From Hofstenia miamia (lineage: Eukaryota; Xenacoelomorpha; Acoela): a stretch of DNA of 64,000 bases. Position 1 is the stretch's first letter. Each line of letters opens with the position of its first letter. Shown here piece by piece: positions 49,076 to 60,900 of this stretch. The position numbers and the translations under genes were made by a program. The DNA lies in the NCBI GenBank assembly GCA_004352715.1, contig SCFE01000027.1, positions 1,367,554-1,431,553 on the forward strand, read 5' to 3'. The notes under the pieces are model-generated. The model saw only the letters and a program-made list of their open reading frames with translations, was not told the DNA's origin and ran no database searches.

Positions 49076-49424
49076 GTTGAAAAATAATTATCAAATTTGT
49101 TTGATGAAAATCTGTGGCATGTAATAATACACAAATTTTTATAAAGAAAAACGGGCATAAACTGAAGAATCTTTCTTGCTTGCTGAGAAACAATTCAAAT
49201 GTAGTTTCCAACAAATAAAAAAAGTTTTGAAATGCTGCCTTTGCCACCAAATGTATAGAGAAGAGAATACCATTATCATTAAGTGTTTATCAATCACATA
49301 GAAGTATTCAACGTTGTTATGTCTCTGGCAAAATAGCTGGTCCACGTTTGGATCAGTGTTCTTAGTATTAATTCTAGCTTTAAACAACTGTTAGTGAATC
49401 AAAATAATCCAAAGGTGTTTTATA
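49076..49424. other. Short spacer, nothing recognised
   Basis: Overlapping minus-strand frames here carry no recognisable domain. Confidence 0.4.
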
Positions 49425-49426
49425 TA

Positions 49427-49943
49427 CAGGGTGTCCATAAATTCACGCAAAATATTATATGCATCTCTGCTGAGTTGTTTATAACTACACAAGCTGAGAG
49501 CTAGGTGTGCATATATATGCATATTCGTCATTTTTATCTTAGCTGTCGGTTAGTAGTCATTTCATCTAACATTGCTCTCAGATGGATACTAAGAAACGTG
49601 TGGAGACCATACGCTGTTATTATCAATCAGGCTCATCAGCAACGACTTGTCAACGACAGTACAAGTATGGCTCACCGGATTACTGGTTATGGGGCCCCAT
49701 CAAGGCCAGGGTTTTTGCGCACAATCCTACAACCACGCAAGAAATGTAGGCACCAATTCGATCTGAAATCGCCAATATTTCAGCAGCTGAACTGAGAAAA
49801 GCGGTGGACTCTTCGAACACTTAATGTAGTGCCCATAAAACAACATGCTTTGTTTATAATAGTTTGATAGTTGTGTCTTTTTTGAAATTATACTTCTTTG
49901 TTAACAGCAGATTTAAATTTTGGGTGACTTTATGGACACCCTG
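49427..49943 (+). mobile_element. Internally deleted mariner-like element
   Basis: Inverted termini CAGGGTGTCCATAAA lie at both ends of a 517-bp element; TA flanks the left end and AA the right. Inside, from ATG 49582, a frame gives MDTKKRVETIRCYYQSGSSA (transposase N-terminus). It then passes directly to YGSPDYWLWGPIKARVF and RSEIANISAAELRKAV, which are C-terminal parts normally about 200 residues further on. An internal deletion has therefore fused the two ends. A stop interrupts the C-terminal part near 49756. Confidence 0.8.
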
Positions 49944-50177
49944 AAGCTAATTAAAGTTCTTTCTTTGAATTGCAGTTATGTTGCTTTGATTTATTCTATT
50001 TTTGTATGTATATAAAAAATAAGATTTTTATTAAATGCCCTATAAGTTTTCCCATTTCAATGATAAATTATGAGCAACAGTACATTGTAGGTACCAATAT
50101 TTTGAGACAACAAACCTATATTAACGATTGTGTACATTTATCACTAACAATGCATAAAAATTATATATATATTTATA

Positions 50178-52218
50178 CAGTACTGGAAAAAACAATTCGG
50201 CCACCCCTGACTTGCCATAAATAGTTCTAAGAAATGCATTTTTTTAAATTAGATTTGTTGTTGCAGAAAGAGGAATTCATCAATGTTGAGACATAATTAT
50301 CACTGTTTACATTAAACCTCACGGAGAAATGCTACAATGCTTGTGGTTAGCTAATATTTTCTTAGAAAAATGTATTCGGCCACTTCACACCAAATCTGAG
50401 AATCTGTAAATAATTTTATTAGTTGAGATTTTTCAGTCTGTTTACAATGAAAATGTCTAACAACAGTCTTTCTTCGCCATATATGATGCCTGATGCTTGT
50501 GGATTATATCCAAACATTTGGAAGGGATGAGTCAACGTAATATAGCCCGACTTCTAAATATTGTCTGGGATATCATCAGATGTCTCACTTCTGAAAACAT
50601 TATTGCCCCCAATCGAAAATCCGGAAGAACAAAGAAGTCCTCCAAAACTTCCCAATCAGCCTTTGTGTGCCTTTCAAAGCGAAATCCCAGGAAGACTTTA
50701 GAGGAACTTTGCAAGAAATGGGTTGATGGTCACCTCGTGACAGCAAGAACAGTGCGAAACATCCTGAAGAAGTACTCAATTGGGACTTTCGTGGCACCCA
50801 GAAAGCCATTCTTAACCTCAAAGCAAAGATTCATCTGAACATTGGTCTAATGTTATATTTTCAAATGAGTCAAGATTTGAGCTATACTCATCAAAAATAA
50901 TGTTTATAAAGTGCCCAACTGGGCAGAAGTTCAGATTCTTTCCTCAATTTACTCGGGGGACTATGAAGTATAGTGNGCCACTTCACACCAAATCTGAGAA
51001 TCTGTAAATAATTTTGTTAGTTGAGATTTTTCAGTCTGTTTACAATGAAAATGTCTAACAACAGTCTTTCTTCGCCATATATGATGCCTGATGCTTGTGG
51101 ATTATATCCAAACATTTGGAAGGGATGAGTCAACGTAATATAGCCCGACTTCTAAATATTGTCTGGGATATCATCAGATGTCTCACTTCTGAAAACATTA
51201 TTGCCCCCAATCGAAAATCCGGAAGAACAAAGAAGTCCTCCAAAACTTCCCAATCAGCCTTTGTGTGCCTTTCAAAGCGAAATCCCAGGAAGACTTTAGA
51301 GGAACTTCGCAAGAAATGGGTTGATGGTCACCTCGTGATAGCAAGAACAGTGCGAAACATCCTGAAGAAGTACTCAATTGGGACTTTCGTGGCACCCAGA
51401 AAGCCATTCTTAACCTCAAAGCAAAGATTCATCTGAACATTGGTCTAATGTTATATTTTCAAATGAGTCAAGATTTGAGCTATACTCATCAAAAATAATG
51501 TTTATAAAGTGCCCAACTGGGCAGAAGTTCAGATTCTTTCCTCAATTTACTCGGGGGACTATGAAGTATAGTGTGAAGCCTGTATTGGCATGGGTTGCAA
51601 TATGAAAGTGTGGCTTTTGCGAGATTGCTCATATCACTAGTACTCTCCTAAGCTCTTAATATGCTAGGATTCTAAAAAAGGAACTCTTGCCACTCCTTAC
51701 AAGTGATTCAATATATCAGCAGGATGGTGTTCCATGTCATACTTCAAAAGAAATTAAGAACTTCTTCCACAATAATGGAGTTGCTATCCTTCCTGCCTGG
51801 CCTGACCAATCTCTAAACCTTAAATTATCGAAAATATGTGGAAAGAGGTCAAATATCCCTGATCGCCTTGAAGCTGTTATTCGCTCAAAGGGACACGCTA
51901 CAATTATTAGAAGAGAGAATTTTGTTGATTAGTGCTGATATTGCATCAATTATTAATTTATGTATCTTATTTTGAATTTACTTTTTTCGGATTTCTTCAT
52001 TTGTTAAAATTTTTTCTTTTTCCAAAACAAGTTTTCTAATTTTGACTAAAAATTAATAGCCAATTGTTATTCTACATATTTTATGGTGTTAGACATACAG
52101 ATTTTCCTTACTCAATCAAAGTAAAACTTAGTTATATCTTAGACACACTCTATCCAATGAATGCTCATTATTTATTAAAAATAACAAGGTGGTCGAATAC
52201 ATATTTCCACTACTATTC
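50178..52218 (+). mobile_element. Decayed Tc1-like element with an assembly-duplicated middle
   Basis: The left end CAGTACTGGAAAAAACAATT (then CGGCCACC) is matched imperfectly in inverted orientation by GGTGGTCGAATACATATTTC near 52189-52212. A frame at 50497-50838 (repeated at 51095-51436) has EGMSQRNIARLLNI and NPRKTLEELCKKWVDG, a helix-turn-helix DNA-binding half. A later frame at 51687-51932 has IYQQDGVPCHTSKEIKNFF, the second catalytic Asp region. The catalytic Glu segment is decayed. The 597-bp blocks 50379-50975 and 50977-51573 differ at about three bases around a single N (50976), so the true element is probably about 1.4 kb. Confidence 0.75.
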
Positions 52219-52442
52219 ATGTATATATATAGACATACACATATAGACATATTTTATGCATTGTTATAAATATTAATATTATTTAAGAGACTATATATTC
52301 TTCATAAATAAGAAATACTCTGTTGATGTATATGTATACATGTATAAGTATGATGTCAAAAATGTTGACAGAAGTCCGATCCGATATAGCGTGTGGTTTT
52401 TCAGTAAATGTGGATTAAAAAGTGTAAATGTCCCCTTTGTTA

Positions 52443-52690
52443 ATATATATGGGCGTTATTGTACTTTAGGGGACCCAGTTTGAGTGACGTCATAAAATGG
52501 GCATTAAACTCTAACCTTAACCCTAACCCTACTCCCCAACCAATGCAATTATATTGCATTTCATCTTGTTGATTAATTTTTTGCAAAACACCCAAGTTTT
52601 GAGTGAGGGATTGGGGTTAGGGTTAGTTTTATACCCATTTTATGACGTCACATAAACTGGGTCCCCTAAAGTACAATAACGCCATATATA
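52443..52690. mobile_element. Foldback/MITE with telomere-like and CRE motifs in both arms
   Basis: Arms of about 100 bp face each other. Each begins near an ATATAT run with GGCGTTATTGTACTTTAGGG, then GACCCAGTTT, TGACGTCATAAAATGGG and a CCCTAACC-type run (52510-52532 left; reversed as GGGGTTAGGGTTAG at 52613-52626 right). A central 45-bp AT-rich loop separates them. No coding capacity. Confidence 0.8.
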
Positions 52691-53189
52691 TGTATGCTGG
52701 TGCTGGGTAATATCATGTTGAATTACAAAAACGTATGACGTCTAAAGAAGTCGGAAACTTATGTCAGAGTATCTTTCGAAAATGTAGAAAAGTAAGTTGC
52801 CTTGCCTCCCCTAACCAAAATTCGTTGCAACTGGGTTATATTCGCTAAAAAATTAAAATCAAGATATTACGGCTATACCACACGTACATGCTATAAAGGT
52901 ATAAAGTAAAATCTAACCTTAGAAATCAAATCGTGTACATAATTCAAATGCAATCTTTTAAGATAAATTAGAATGACTCATTCAAACTGGCTAAAGCTAT
53001 TGTAATGCGCGACATGACAAATAAAATTAAGAAATTCTTTCTCACACAACACACTGTTTTAAGGAATTCTGTTAAAATAGAAATTTGCACACGCCATCTA
53101 GTGGCTAAATTTTGTAGGTACTTTGGAATTCATTCCAAACAGTAATTATGTGGAATTATAATGGAGACGCAAGAGAGAAAATGGCAGTA
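52691..53189. other. AT-rich spacer, nothing recognised
   Basis: No supported feature. Confidence 0.4.
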
Positions 53190-53385
53190 TGTGACCCCCC
53201 CCCCTTCCTCCCGTCAGGTTGATTTTCATTGGCTAAATCAAAAACTTTTCTATAAAAAAATAATATATTTTAAAAAATAACGTGGTATATTTTTCAATAT
53301 TTTCCAAATGTTAGGGTTGCATTGCCTCGCTCTTGGGTACGACTGAGTGTCCCCTCGTCAGAAAATCCTGCGTACGTTCCTAATT
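53190..53385 (-). mobile_element. Diverged relative of the CAGGGGCGTACCC hAT MITE
   Basis: CAGAAAATCCTGCGTACGTTCC near 53359-53380 is close to the reverse complement of the left terminus of the element at 31479. The other side has a C-run and CCCGTCAGGTT near 53210, matching the reverse of the CCTGACGGGGGG part. It is decayed, with no target duplication. Confidence 0.5.
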
Positions 53386-55399
53386 GAGATTTATTGTTGC
53401 TAGTTTTAAAATTAGGCTTTCTATTTTTACCACTGCTACCAAGTTTTTACTGTGAATATTATGTTTGATCAGATGTTTAGTTGTCATCAGGGGCCTTTCC
53501 TTTAAGTTCATTTACAATTTTTATTGATATCTGCGGCATGTAAAATATGGCAAAAAATTAATGCAGTTTGCAAATTTTTACAGTGAGAATTTTTTATTCA
53601 TGATTTTCGTACGGGATTCTATCAATAAATCTAAAGTTTTTTTCAAAATTTATGTGAAACTTTTTTACTTGTGGAGTCCGCAAATAAAAGTCTATTGGAG
53701 AATGATGACCAATTCAGGGGCTCGTACAATAATGTTGATATCTAGTCTTAGAATTGTTTCTTTCAAATTGTACACAGTCACTATATTCAAAAATTTATAG
53801 TGGTAGGTAATGCACAAAAATAAAGTTTAAGTACTTTATTAATTTTCAGAAAGTCGATCTACGTTTATTAAAAAAATTGAACAATAAATTGAAAAGTTGT
53901 GCTATGTATTATTGCATTTATGCTTTATTAAAAATTAAATTGAAAATGGGATTGAGCTTCCAACTGGTAATTGCATAAATAGGGTTAATGTAAGGAATAG
54001 GAGACCCTTATGCTCGATTGCATAATTTGTATAAACAAGATAAACATTCACACTAATAAGTTTTACCAATATTTCAGTAACTTGTTTTATATATTTAAGT
54101 ACCATAATGATGCCTAAAATTTGTTAAATTATGCAGGTAATAGGCTAAATAATATCAGAAGTAAATGGTTTCTTATTACCTACAAGTGTAGGTAATACCG
54201 GACCCCTTCATTTTCAACCTAATTCTCAGTGAGCTGTTGGGCAAAATACATTCTTATTGGAAATACAAATACCTATGAAGAAGTGTTCATTCTAAAAGGC
54301 GTGGTTTTTATCAATCTTTTTAAGTCTGAAACAAATTTTAAAGATTACTTATTACCAGATATAATTGACATTCAATATACATCATTGTGCTGTCTATGGT
54401 TTTGCGACGGACAATTCGAATTTTGTTTTAAGACATGGAAATCTATAGCAGTAAGCTCACACAACTTATCAATGCGCAATACCTACAGTAATGAAGAATT
54501 ACAATAGCTGTCATATTGATGGTATCATATTACCCACACATATTGATTTGATGACCTTCTTGGAGGCACTGTATGCACTTTCCACTGTGCACAATGGTCA
54601 ATTGACCTAAGTAATAGTTACCTAACATTGCAATATTTTTATTAACAACATTTTAACGCAAACCGCTATTCTATTTTAAATCATCACTACATTTCTTAAG
54701 AACCCAATACTTATATCTAACGAAATTTTGATCATTACAAATTTTTACCTTTGCAGATTCAATGAATTTTCTAGTTGACTTGTTGATATAAATTTTACAT
54801 TGTATGAAAGCACAGTATAATAATACTTTTTCCAAAGTCATGGCAGGCAGGACCATGGATTACTATTTAGTAATCCATGGCAGGACACGTTTGACTTTGT
54901 GATATCGCATTCCCTATACTTACCCTATACATCTACATTCATTTAGTTTTTAAAGCTTGAAATCGATGCTACCACAACCAGCATTATTTGCCAGCGTCAT
55001 TTGAAATAGTTTAGAACAACGCTGGACCAAAGCTGTGCAAAGAAAACAAAATGAATTAAAAATTATTTGTCCAACAAGCTGCTTCTAATTACCGGTATCT
55101 CATTGATTTGTTTGGATAGCAATGTTTTCCGCTACAAATAACTACAGTGTTTTTGGATCATTAAATGTTCTCTCCGTTTTCTTTTGCATGTCAGGAACAA
55201 AGTGAGTTATAACTGGGTCAAAAAATTGAAACCGACCAAACCTAATTAGAACGTTTATATTCTGACTGTTAGCATTTTAAACCCAACAAACCAAATCCTG
55301 AAATAAGATATAAACAATTAATTTTCACTAAATGTTCCACTGATTTTTCAGAAACATGAGTTTCTTACCAACAGATCCAGCGGTTTACCAACAAATCAA
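53386..55399. other. AT-rich stretch, no supported gene
   Basis: A 92-codon frame at 54229-54507 begins near an acceptor-like TTCTCAG and has mixed composition (e.g. YTSLCCLWFCDGQFEF), but I recognise no family. GGCAGG/TACTATTTAGTAATCC near 54850 is a short palindrome. Nothing else was recognised. Confidence 0.35.
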
Positions 55400-55663
55400 G
55401 CGGTCCCTCGTGCATTCCCTCATGGGTCCTTAAAATTACTGCAGACATCATTGCAAATCCATTAAATTTTATCTTTAATGAATGCATAAAATTTAATTAC
55501 TTAACGGATAATTTAAAACTTGCTCACATTACTCCTATCTTAAGAAAAACGATCCATCAATTACCACTAATTATCGGCCAATCTCAATTATCTCCAATAA
55601 GCAAAATATTCGAAAGATTATTACATAATCAAATAACTGAACATTTAAATAAGTATAATTTAA

Positions 55664-55877
55664 CACTAGAACGGCCATTGCTCCTTGTGATTCTTTTTCA
55701 TGCAGCATTTCAAAATAGAACATTTTGTAAAAATAAGAAAAAAAATTACACATGCAAATTCAAATGGATTATCAGTTTAATTGGTGTGCATATACCTGCT
55801 GTTGTTTTTAATGAATGCATACACAAGTAAACAAAATTCTAATTTCGTCAATTTTGACCCACTTGGCCGTTCTAATG
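55664..55877. mobile_element. TTAA-flanked (piggyBac-type) MITE nested in the LINE
   Basis: The 214-bp insert begins CACTAGAACGGCCA and ends TGGCCGTTCTAATG, near-perfect inverted termini. It is flanked by TTAA at 55660-55663 and 55878-55881. TTAA duplication is the hallmark of piggyBac-superfamily insertion. Taking the insert and one TTAA out makes the flanking reverse transcriptase frame continuous. No coding capacity. Confidence 0.88.
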
Positions 55878-56300
55878 TTAATATTAAACACGCAATTTGG
55901 ATTTCGCAAAAATTTCTCAACAACTGATGCACTATTAAATGCTACTGAAACTTGAAGAGCATCAATTGATTGTAATAAATTTGTAGCTATAGCTTATTTA
56001 GATCTTTCAAAAGCCTTTGATTCGATTAATCATAACATTCTGATTGAAAAACTATCTTACTTATAAGGTTTTTCTAGTATAATAGTAAGCAATTGATAGC
56101 TAGTTACCTCAATCAAAGATTCCAAAGAGTTAAATTATATTTTTAGATCTTTTAGATTTTCTTCACAATGGTTACCGGTTTATAATGGGGTGCCTCAAGG
56201 TACGATTCTAGGTCCTCTTTTTTAGTATTTATGTAAATGACATGCATTCTATAACTAATTGCCATTTAATCCAATATGCCGATGACACTTGCATTTTCAG

Positions 56301-57125
56301 CGATAATTCATCAATGCAACTAGCAGCGGAATCTATAGAATTAAATTGTAACAAATCGTCAAAATACTTTTGTATGCACAAGTTGAATATTAATGAAGCT
56401 AAAACAGAATTTTGTATTTTGCAGCCGAATTAAAGCAATTACGATGTTTCTGCAGTGACTTTAAATGTAAATAATATTAATGTTCCTATTGTGGACACTT
56501 TCAAGTACATAGGAGTAACTATAGACTCAAAGCTAAAATTCAACTCTCACATCAATTTAATAGTTAGAAAATTAGTTATAGGTATAAAAGTATGGACACT
56601 AGTAGTTGGGCAATTACCACCTTGTACGATAATTCAATTCTTCCATGCTTTCATCATGAGTCACCTTAATTACGCAAGCATTTTATTTACTGACCTAAGC
56701 GAAGTGCTTTANCGATAATTCATCAATGCAACTAGCAGCGGAATCTATAGAATTAAATTGTAACAAATCGTCAAAATACTTTTGTATGCACAAGTTGAAT
56801 ATTAATGAAGCTAAAACAGAATTTTGTATTTTGCAGCCGAATTAAAGCAATATTACGATGTTTCTGCAGTGACTTTAAATGTAAATAATATTAATGTTCC
56901 TATTGTGGACACTTTCAAGTACATAGGAGTAACTATAGACTCAAAGCTAAAATTCAACTCTCACATCAATTTAATAGTTAGAAAATTAGTTATAGGTATA
57001 AAAGTATGGACACTAGTAGTTGGGCAATTACCACCTTGTACGATAATTCAATTCTTCCATGCTTTCATCATGAGTCACCTTAATTACGCAAGCATTTTAT
57101 TTACTGACCTAAGCGAAGTGCTTCA
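56301..57125. repeat. Duplicated LINE segment around a single N
   Basis: 56301-56711 is repeated at 56713-57125 with a 2-bp indel (AGCAATTACG against AGCAATATTACG) and an end mismatch. Likewise 57271-57346 recurs at 57404-57479, and 57348-57402 copies 55885-55939. These are probably unmerged contig ends. Confidence 0.8.
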
Positions 57126-57810
57126 TAACGAAGAATTCATCGAAAATCAAACTACATTTCTAGGTCAATTCTTTTGCTAAAACAAATGGTTATATTGAAT
57201 ACCCTTCTGACATTCTTCAAGCTAATCAGAAACCTACCACCTTATAATACGATTAAAATATCGGGATTTACTCATAAACAGAATTCAAGATCAAAGCTTT
57301 TTACATGTGTTAAGTATAAGAAAAACGTTTTAAAGAAATCCTACATNTAAACACGCAATTTGGATTTCGCAAAAATTTCTCAACAACTGATGCACTATTA
57401 AANCTCATAAACAGAATTCAAGATCAAAGCTTTTTACATGTGTTAAGTATAAGAAAAACGTTTTAAAGAAATCCTACATTAATGTCGCCATTCGAATCTA
57501 GGATTCGCTCCCTAAAGAAATTAAAAATATTGAAAAATTGAAATCTTTCAAAAAGCATTTAGAAATCTTCCTTAAGCAAAAATATATTTCTGGAAAATCA
57601 TGGCTAGAATACAAATTTTATAATAATGACTATACTATAACTCGTTATTAAAATAGTACTATAGTAATTTATCCATAGCCTGCAAGATTTCTTTTGTAAT
57701 TTATATGAATTGTATATATGTGTATTTGTGAATTTTGTGAATTTAATGGCGCTATTCAGATAAATTATCAATTATATAATTGTTAACATTTATCTGAATA
57801 AAAATTCTCT

Positions 57811-57825
57811 TATCTTATCTTATCT
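57811..57825 (+). repeat. LINE 3' tail of TTATC units
   Basis: Three TTATC-type units follow AATAAAAATTCTC about 160 bp after the RT stop. Short tandem tails mark the 3' end of several LINE families. Confidence 0.6.
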
Positions 57826-58759
57826 CAACAGTTTCGAATGATAATCTATTTCTTAGTTTTGAAAAGATGAATCCTGTTATGATGCACATTTTTGGATGAG
57901 GATGGTCTTAGAAATTTGCAACAAGTTTCACTTGAAAAATATTCTTAATGCATTTTCAATTATTTACTTCAAAGTTACTCTATGCCACTTCAGTATAAAT
58001 TGACATTATTTTGGCTAATCACAGCATCACAGGCAATTTTCGATATTATTTAAGTTATTAAAGTTAACGTTTTCTGCTAAAATAAGTATGATCCTATATA
58101 TATATATATATATATATATATAAGATGACCCGACCCAACCCAATCGTAAATTCAACATATATGACGGAATCCGACCCGACGATTTTACTTAGCTCTAAAC
58201 AGTGACCCACGCTGATCATAGCTATTCAAGAAGTTCTATGTTGCTTACAATTTAGTTAAGCCAACTTTAATATATATTTTCAATCGATTTTTAGATATTA
58301 AAAAGCCGAAAAATTTATCGCATAATCTGCAAACTCTTCAAAATTTGCTTTTCATTGATTAATAATTTATCCTGAAGTTGAGTTAAGAGACTGCAAATAT
58401 TTTATAAAAAATTCATCAAGAAATGAATTTGTTATAAAACTCTTTCCTCAATCACATTTGTGTAAATTGCTGCAAATAATTTATTAAAATCCATCATCAC
58501 TGCGATCGGAGACTCGCGCAACAGCATCCCTCAATGAAACAGAACCATCGCGCGGATTTAGAACAAAAAAAAGTAGACTCTCCTCTATCATGTGGTGCTT
58601 TCAGATTGAGCACAATTTTATTAGTTTTGGAGCTAGAAGCGTTTAAAAATTTTTTATAGGATTATGAAAATTTTTATAAAATTCCAGCTTATCTAAGGTT
58701 AAGCTTTTATTACTTATTTTAAAAATTTATCTACGAATTATAAGTTTTCATTAGCATAG
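57826..58759. other. AT-rich spacer with (TA)n and dispersed repeats
   Basis: Contains (TA)n at 58092-58122, a GACCCGACCC-rich patch at 58125-58185 and a GC-richer segment at 58500-58700. The latter matches 48490-48650 (shared CTCTACTATCATGTGGTG-like core, then GAGCACA and TTTATAGGATYATGAAAA). Confidence 0.5.
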
Positions 58760-58767
58760 AGTTTACT

Positions 58768-59872
58768 TAGGGTGACCACTTTTTTGGAAAAAATAGTAAC
58801 CTAGTATTTTTGCTTATAAAATGAAATAAATTAAAACAATGTAGAGCATCAAAAATTTATTTTTTGAAAAATTGGTTTAAGATGAAAGCAGATAGAGAAC
58901 CACTGTGTCCAGCTTGAGCAGCCAATGACTCGTTAAGTTTTTTTTCTTCGCTAGTGCCGTCTCTAGCGCAGGATGCAAGAAATCCAAAACTAGTGAAGTA
59001 GAACTACTAAGAAACTTTTAACTTCAATTTTAACTTTCAGTTCTTTGGTATTCAGATACCGCACCTTCCTTTCGTTTTGGTCGTCGAAGAATATGATTTG
59101 GAACTCGAGTCTAGTCTTGTAATGATATTGAGTTTCGTCCACATGCAAAGTAAAGACTTTGATCGTTAGAGATGTCCTAAGATTTGAAAATACATAAGGA
59201 CCAATGGCAGGGTTAACAATGTACTGGCACTTTGTACGTACACAGTTAATTTTCAACCCTCGACCAGAAATTTGAAACATATGTGTATATAAAGATAGTG
59301 GAAGAAGACGCTTCAACTTTAGAGAAATGAAGAACTTCTTCTTCGTGCAGCTTCAGCTTCTGAAAACCGGCCATTATGCTCTTAACTGACCCATCCATTT
59401 TGCATCTAACTTTCGTGTCATCTTAGGCTACTGGAAGCACTCAGGAATACTTTTTAATTGAAAATATACATTGTACATAACATATACAAAATGTTCTAAA
59501 TAGTTATATTCAAATATATACAGAAAGGAATGAAATCGTAGCAAACAATGATTCTTATGTATAAAATATGAGCATCAAAACAAAAGTAAGATTTGAATTT
59601 ATATTCAAGCAACAACAAATCTTACGCTATCCTAACTTAACTCAAGCATTTTGGAAAAAGTATGAAGGGGATAATATTGTACATTAAATATTATCAACCC
59701 AGCCCTGCCCTCGCCACTTTTGGATTAATTAGGCAAGGCTCCAAGATGGCACTCCCCTTATCAGGTTTAATTGGGGTGATCAATTAAGCAATATACAAAA
59801 ATAGTGACTTTATTGACCAATTAGTGAACATTAGTGACTAGTCACTAAAATAGTGATTAAGTGGTCACCCTC
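58768..59872 (-). mobile_element. hAT-derived element with an 8-bp target duplication
   Basis: A 1105-bp element with inverted termini AGGGTGACCACTT (left) and AAGTGGTCACCCT (right). It is flanked by an exact 8-bp duplication AGTTTACT (58760-58767 and 59873-59880). It holds a minus-strand transposase relic but not a full gene. Confidence 0.88.
58990..59400 (-). pseudogene. hAT transposase fragment inside the 58768-59872 element
   Basis: A 108-codon minus-strand frame (59316-58990) contains NPAIGPYVFSNLRTSL and FTLHVDETQYHYKTRLEFQI, then FFDDQNERKVRYLNT. In hAT proteins 'gPy/gPff...ftl..DEt....kkql...iryw' precedes the first catalytic Asp, which is present here as DET. Upstream pieces in other frames (59330-59400) are degenerate. 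The C-terminal catalytic and dimerisation parts are missing. Confidence 0.65.
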
Positions 59873-59880
59873 AGTTTACT

Positions 59881-60898
59881 ATTAAGTTACACAATCTAAA
59901 GGTTTCTAATACAACTATATTTACTCCATCTTTCCGCGCTAAATATATTAAAAATATTATAGAAATTTTTCAATTAAAACATTGTTATTGAATGAAAAAC
60001 CCCTCAGAAATATTTTAAAATATTGCATACCTTGAGGAAGTGTAGAAGGTAACTGATGCTCGTAAATTTCAGTAATAAATTATAATAGCTACACTCAATA
60101 AGATTAAGTTGCCAAAAAGCTACTCTCTCTGCAAATTGCGTTAATTAGTCATACTTGTCGACAAATGATTCAGTCTTAAATCAATTGTAATATTCAATTA
60201 CTACATTTTGTTAATTTCGAAAGGTATATTCTCTATCACATAACTCTCAAAGAGATCATTGAACTATGCAATTGTGGGTGAAAGTCAGAGAAGCAAAAGG
60301 GTCGTCACCGGATCAAGGCTTATATATCAGGATGACCAGGTCACCAGTTCAATATTTTGAAAAAATTCGTTAAAATCGGGTCAACGCAAATATTTGCTCT
60401 CAAACTTTTATAAATTTTCCAAGAACCCTATTTCAAATTCTATATATTGACAATTTCTTAAAGTGTATCATTATTGAATAACTAAATTGCCATTTTCTAT
60501 GCAGTAAGTATTACATCTCAGTTATTGTAATCTGGTTAAGGTGAAAATTCTACGTACTAAGCAGATCTCTTTCACACCACATAATCATTATTACATTAAA
60601 TCGCCACTTCAAATGAATGTTGTAGATATAAATTCTCCTCTCCATTTCACAATTTCGTTCGATAATTTCTAGATTGAATAACACCCTATTGGTTTGCCTA
60701 GCATTGATAAGCTTCTCCAGGATTAGAAACAAAAGCAGTAGCAGTGCTAAGGCTGTCAAAGATCGCCAAAAATAATATTGCAAGAAGATTTCTCGAATGA
60801 CTTGGGTCAGAACCCATCCAGAAACTTTGGAATCACACAAAGAAAGTTTGTTTAAAATCTAAAATTTCTCTTCTGCTTACAATTGTTTTTCATTTAAA
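59881..60898. other. AT-rich spacer, nothing firm
   Basis: A minus-strand frame at 60550-60840 has no recognised domain. No element ends were found. Confidence 0.35.
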
Positions 60899-60900
60899 TA

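Larger units (their letters stand above)
55400..57651 (+). pseudogene. LINE reverse transcriptase (Jockey/CR1-like), 5'-truncated and broken
   Basis: The + strand carries, in order, SKIFERLLHNQITEHLNKYN and TQFGFRKNFSTTDALLNA. FVAIAYLDLSKAFDSINHNI follows, holding the first catalytic Asp, then GTILGPL. IQYADDTCIFSDNSS has the YADD active site at about 56275, and FKYIGVTIDSKLKFNSHIN comes next. The C-terminal SLPKEIKNIEKLKSFKKHL ends at TAA 57651. Frame changes and stops occur near 56065-56200 and 56431. Three N joints (56712, 57347, 57403) are flanked by local copies, so some damage is assembly-made. A 214-bp MITE interrupts it at 55664-55877. The endonuclease domain and 5' end are missing. 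The 3' tail is at 57811-57825. Confidence 0.85.

Noticed and set aside
52510-52630. True telomere or chromosome end suggested by CCCTAA runs
   Set aside because: The runs are short, lie in opposed orientation within a foldback element and are followed by ordinary sequence.
54229-54507. 92-codon frame with an acceptor-like site before it
   Set aside because: No recognisable family, donor site or partner exon; left as unexplained sequence.
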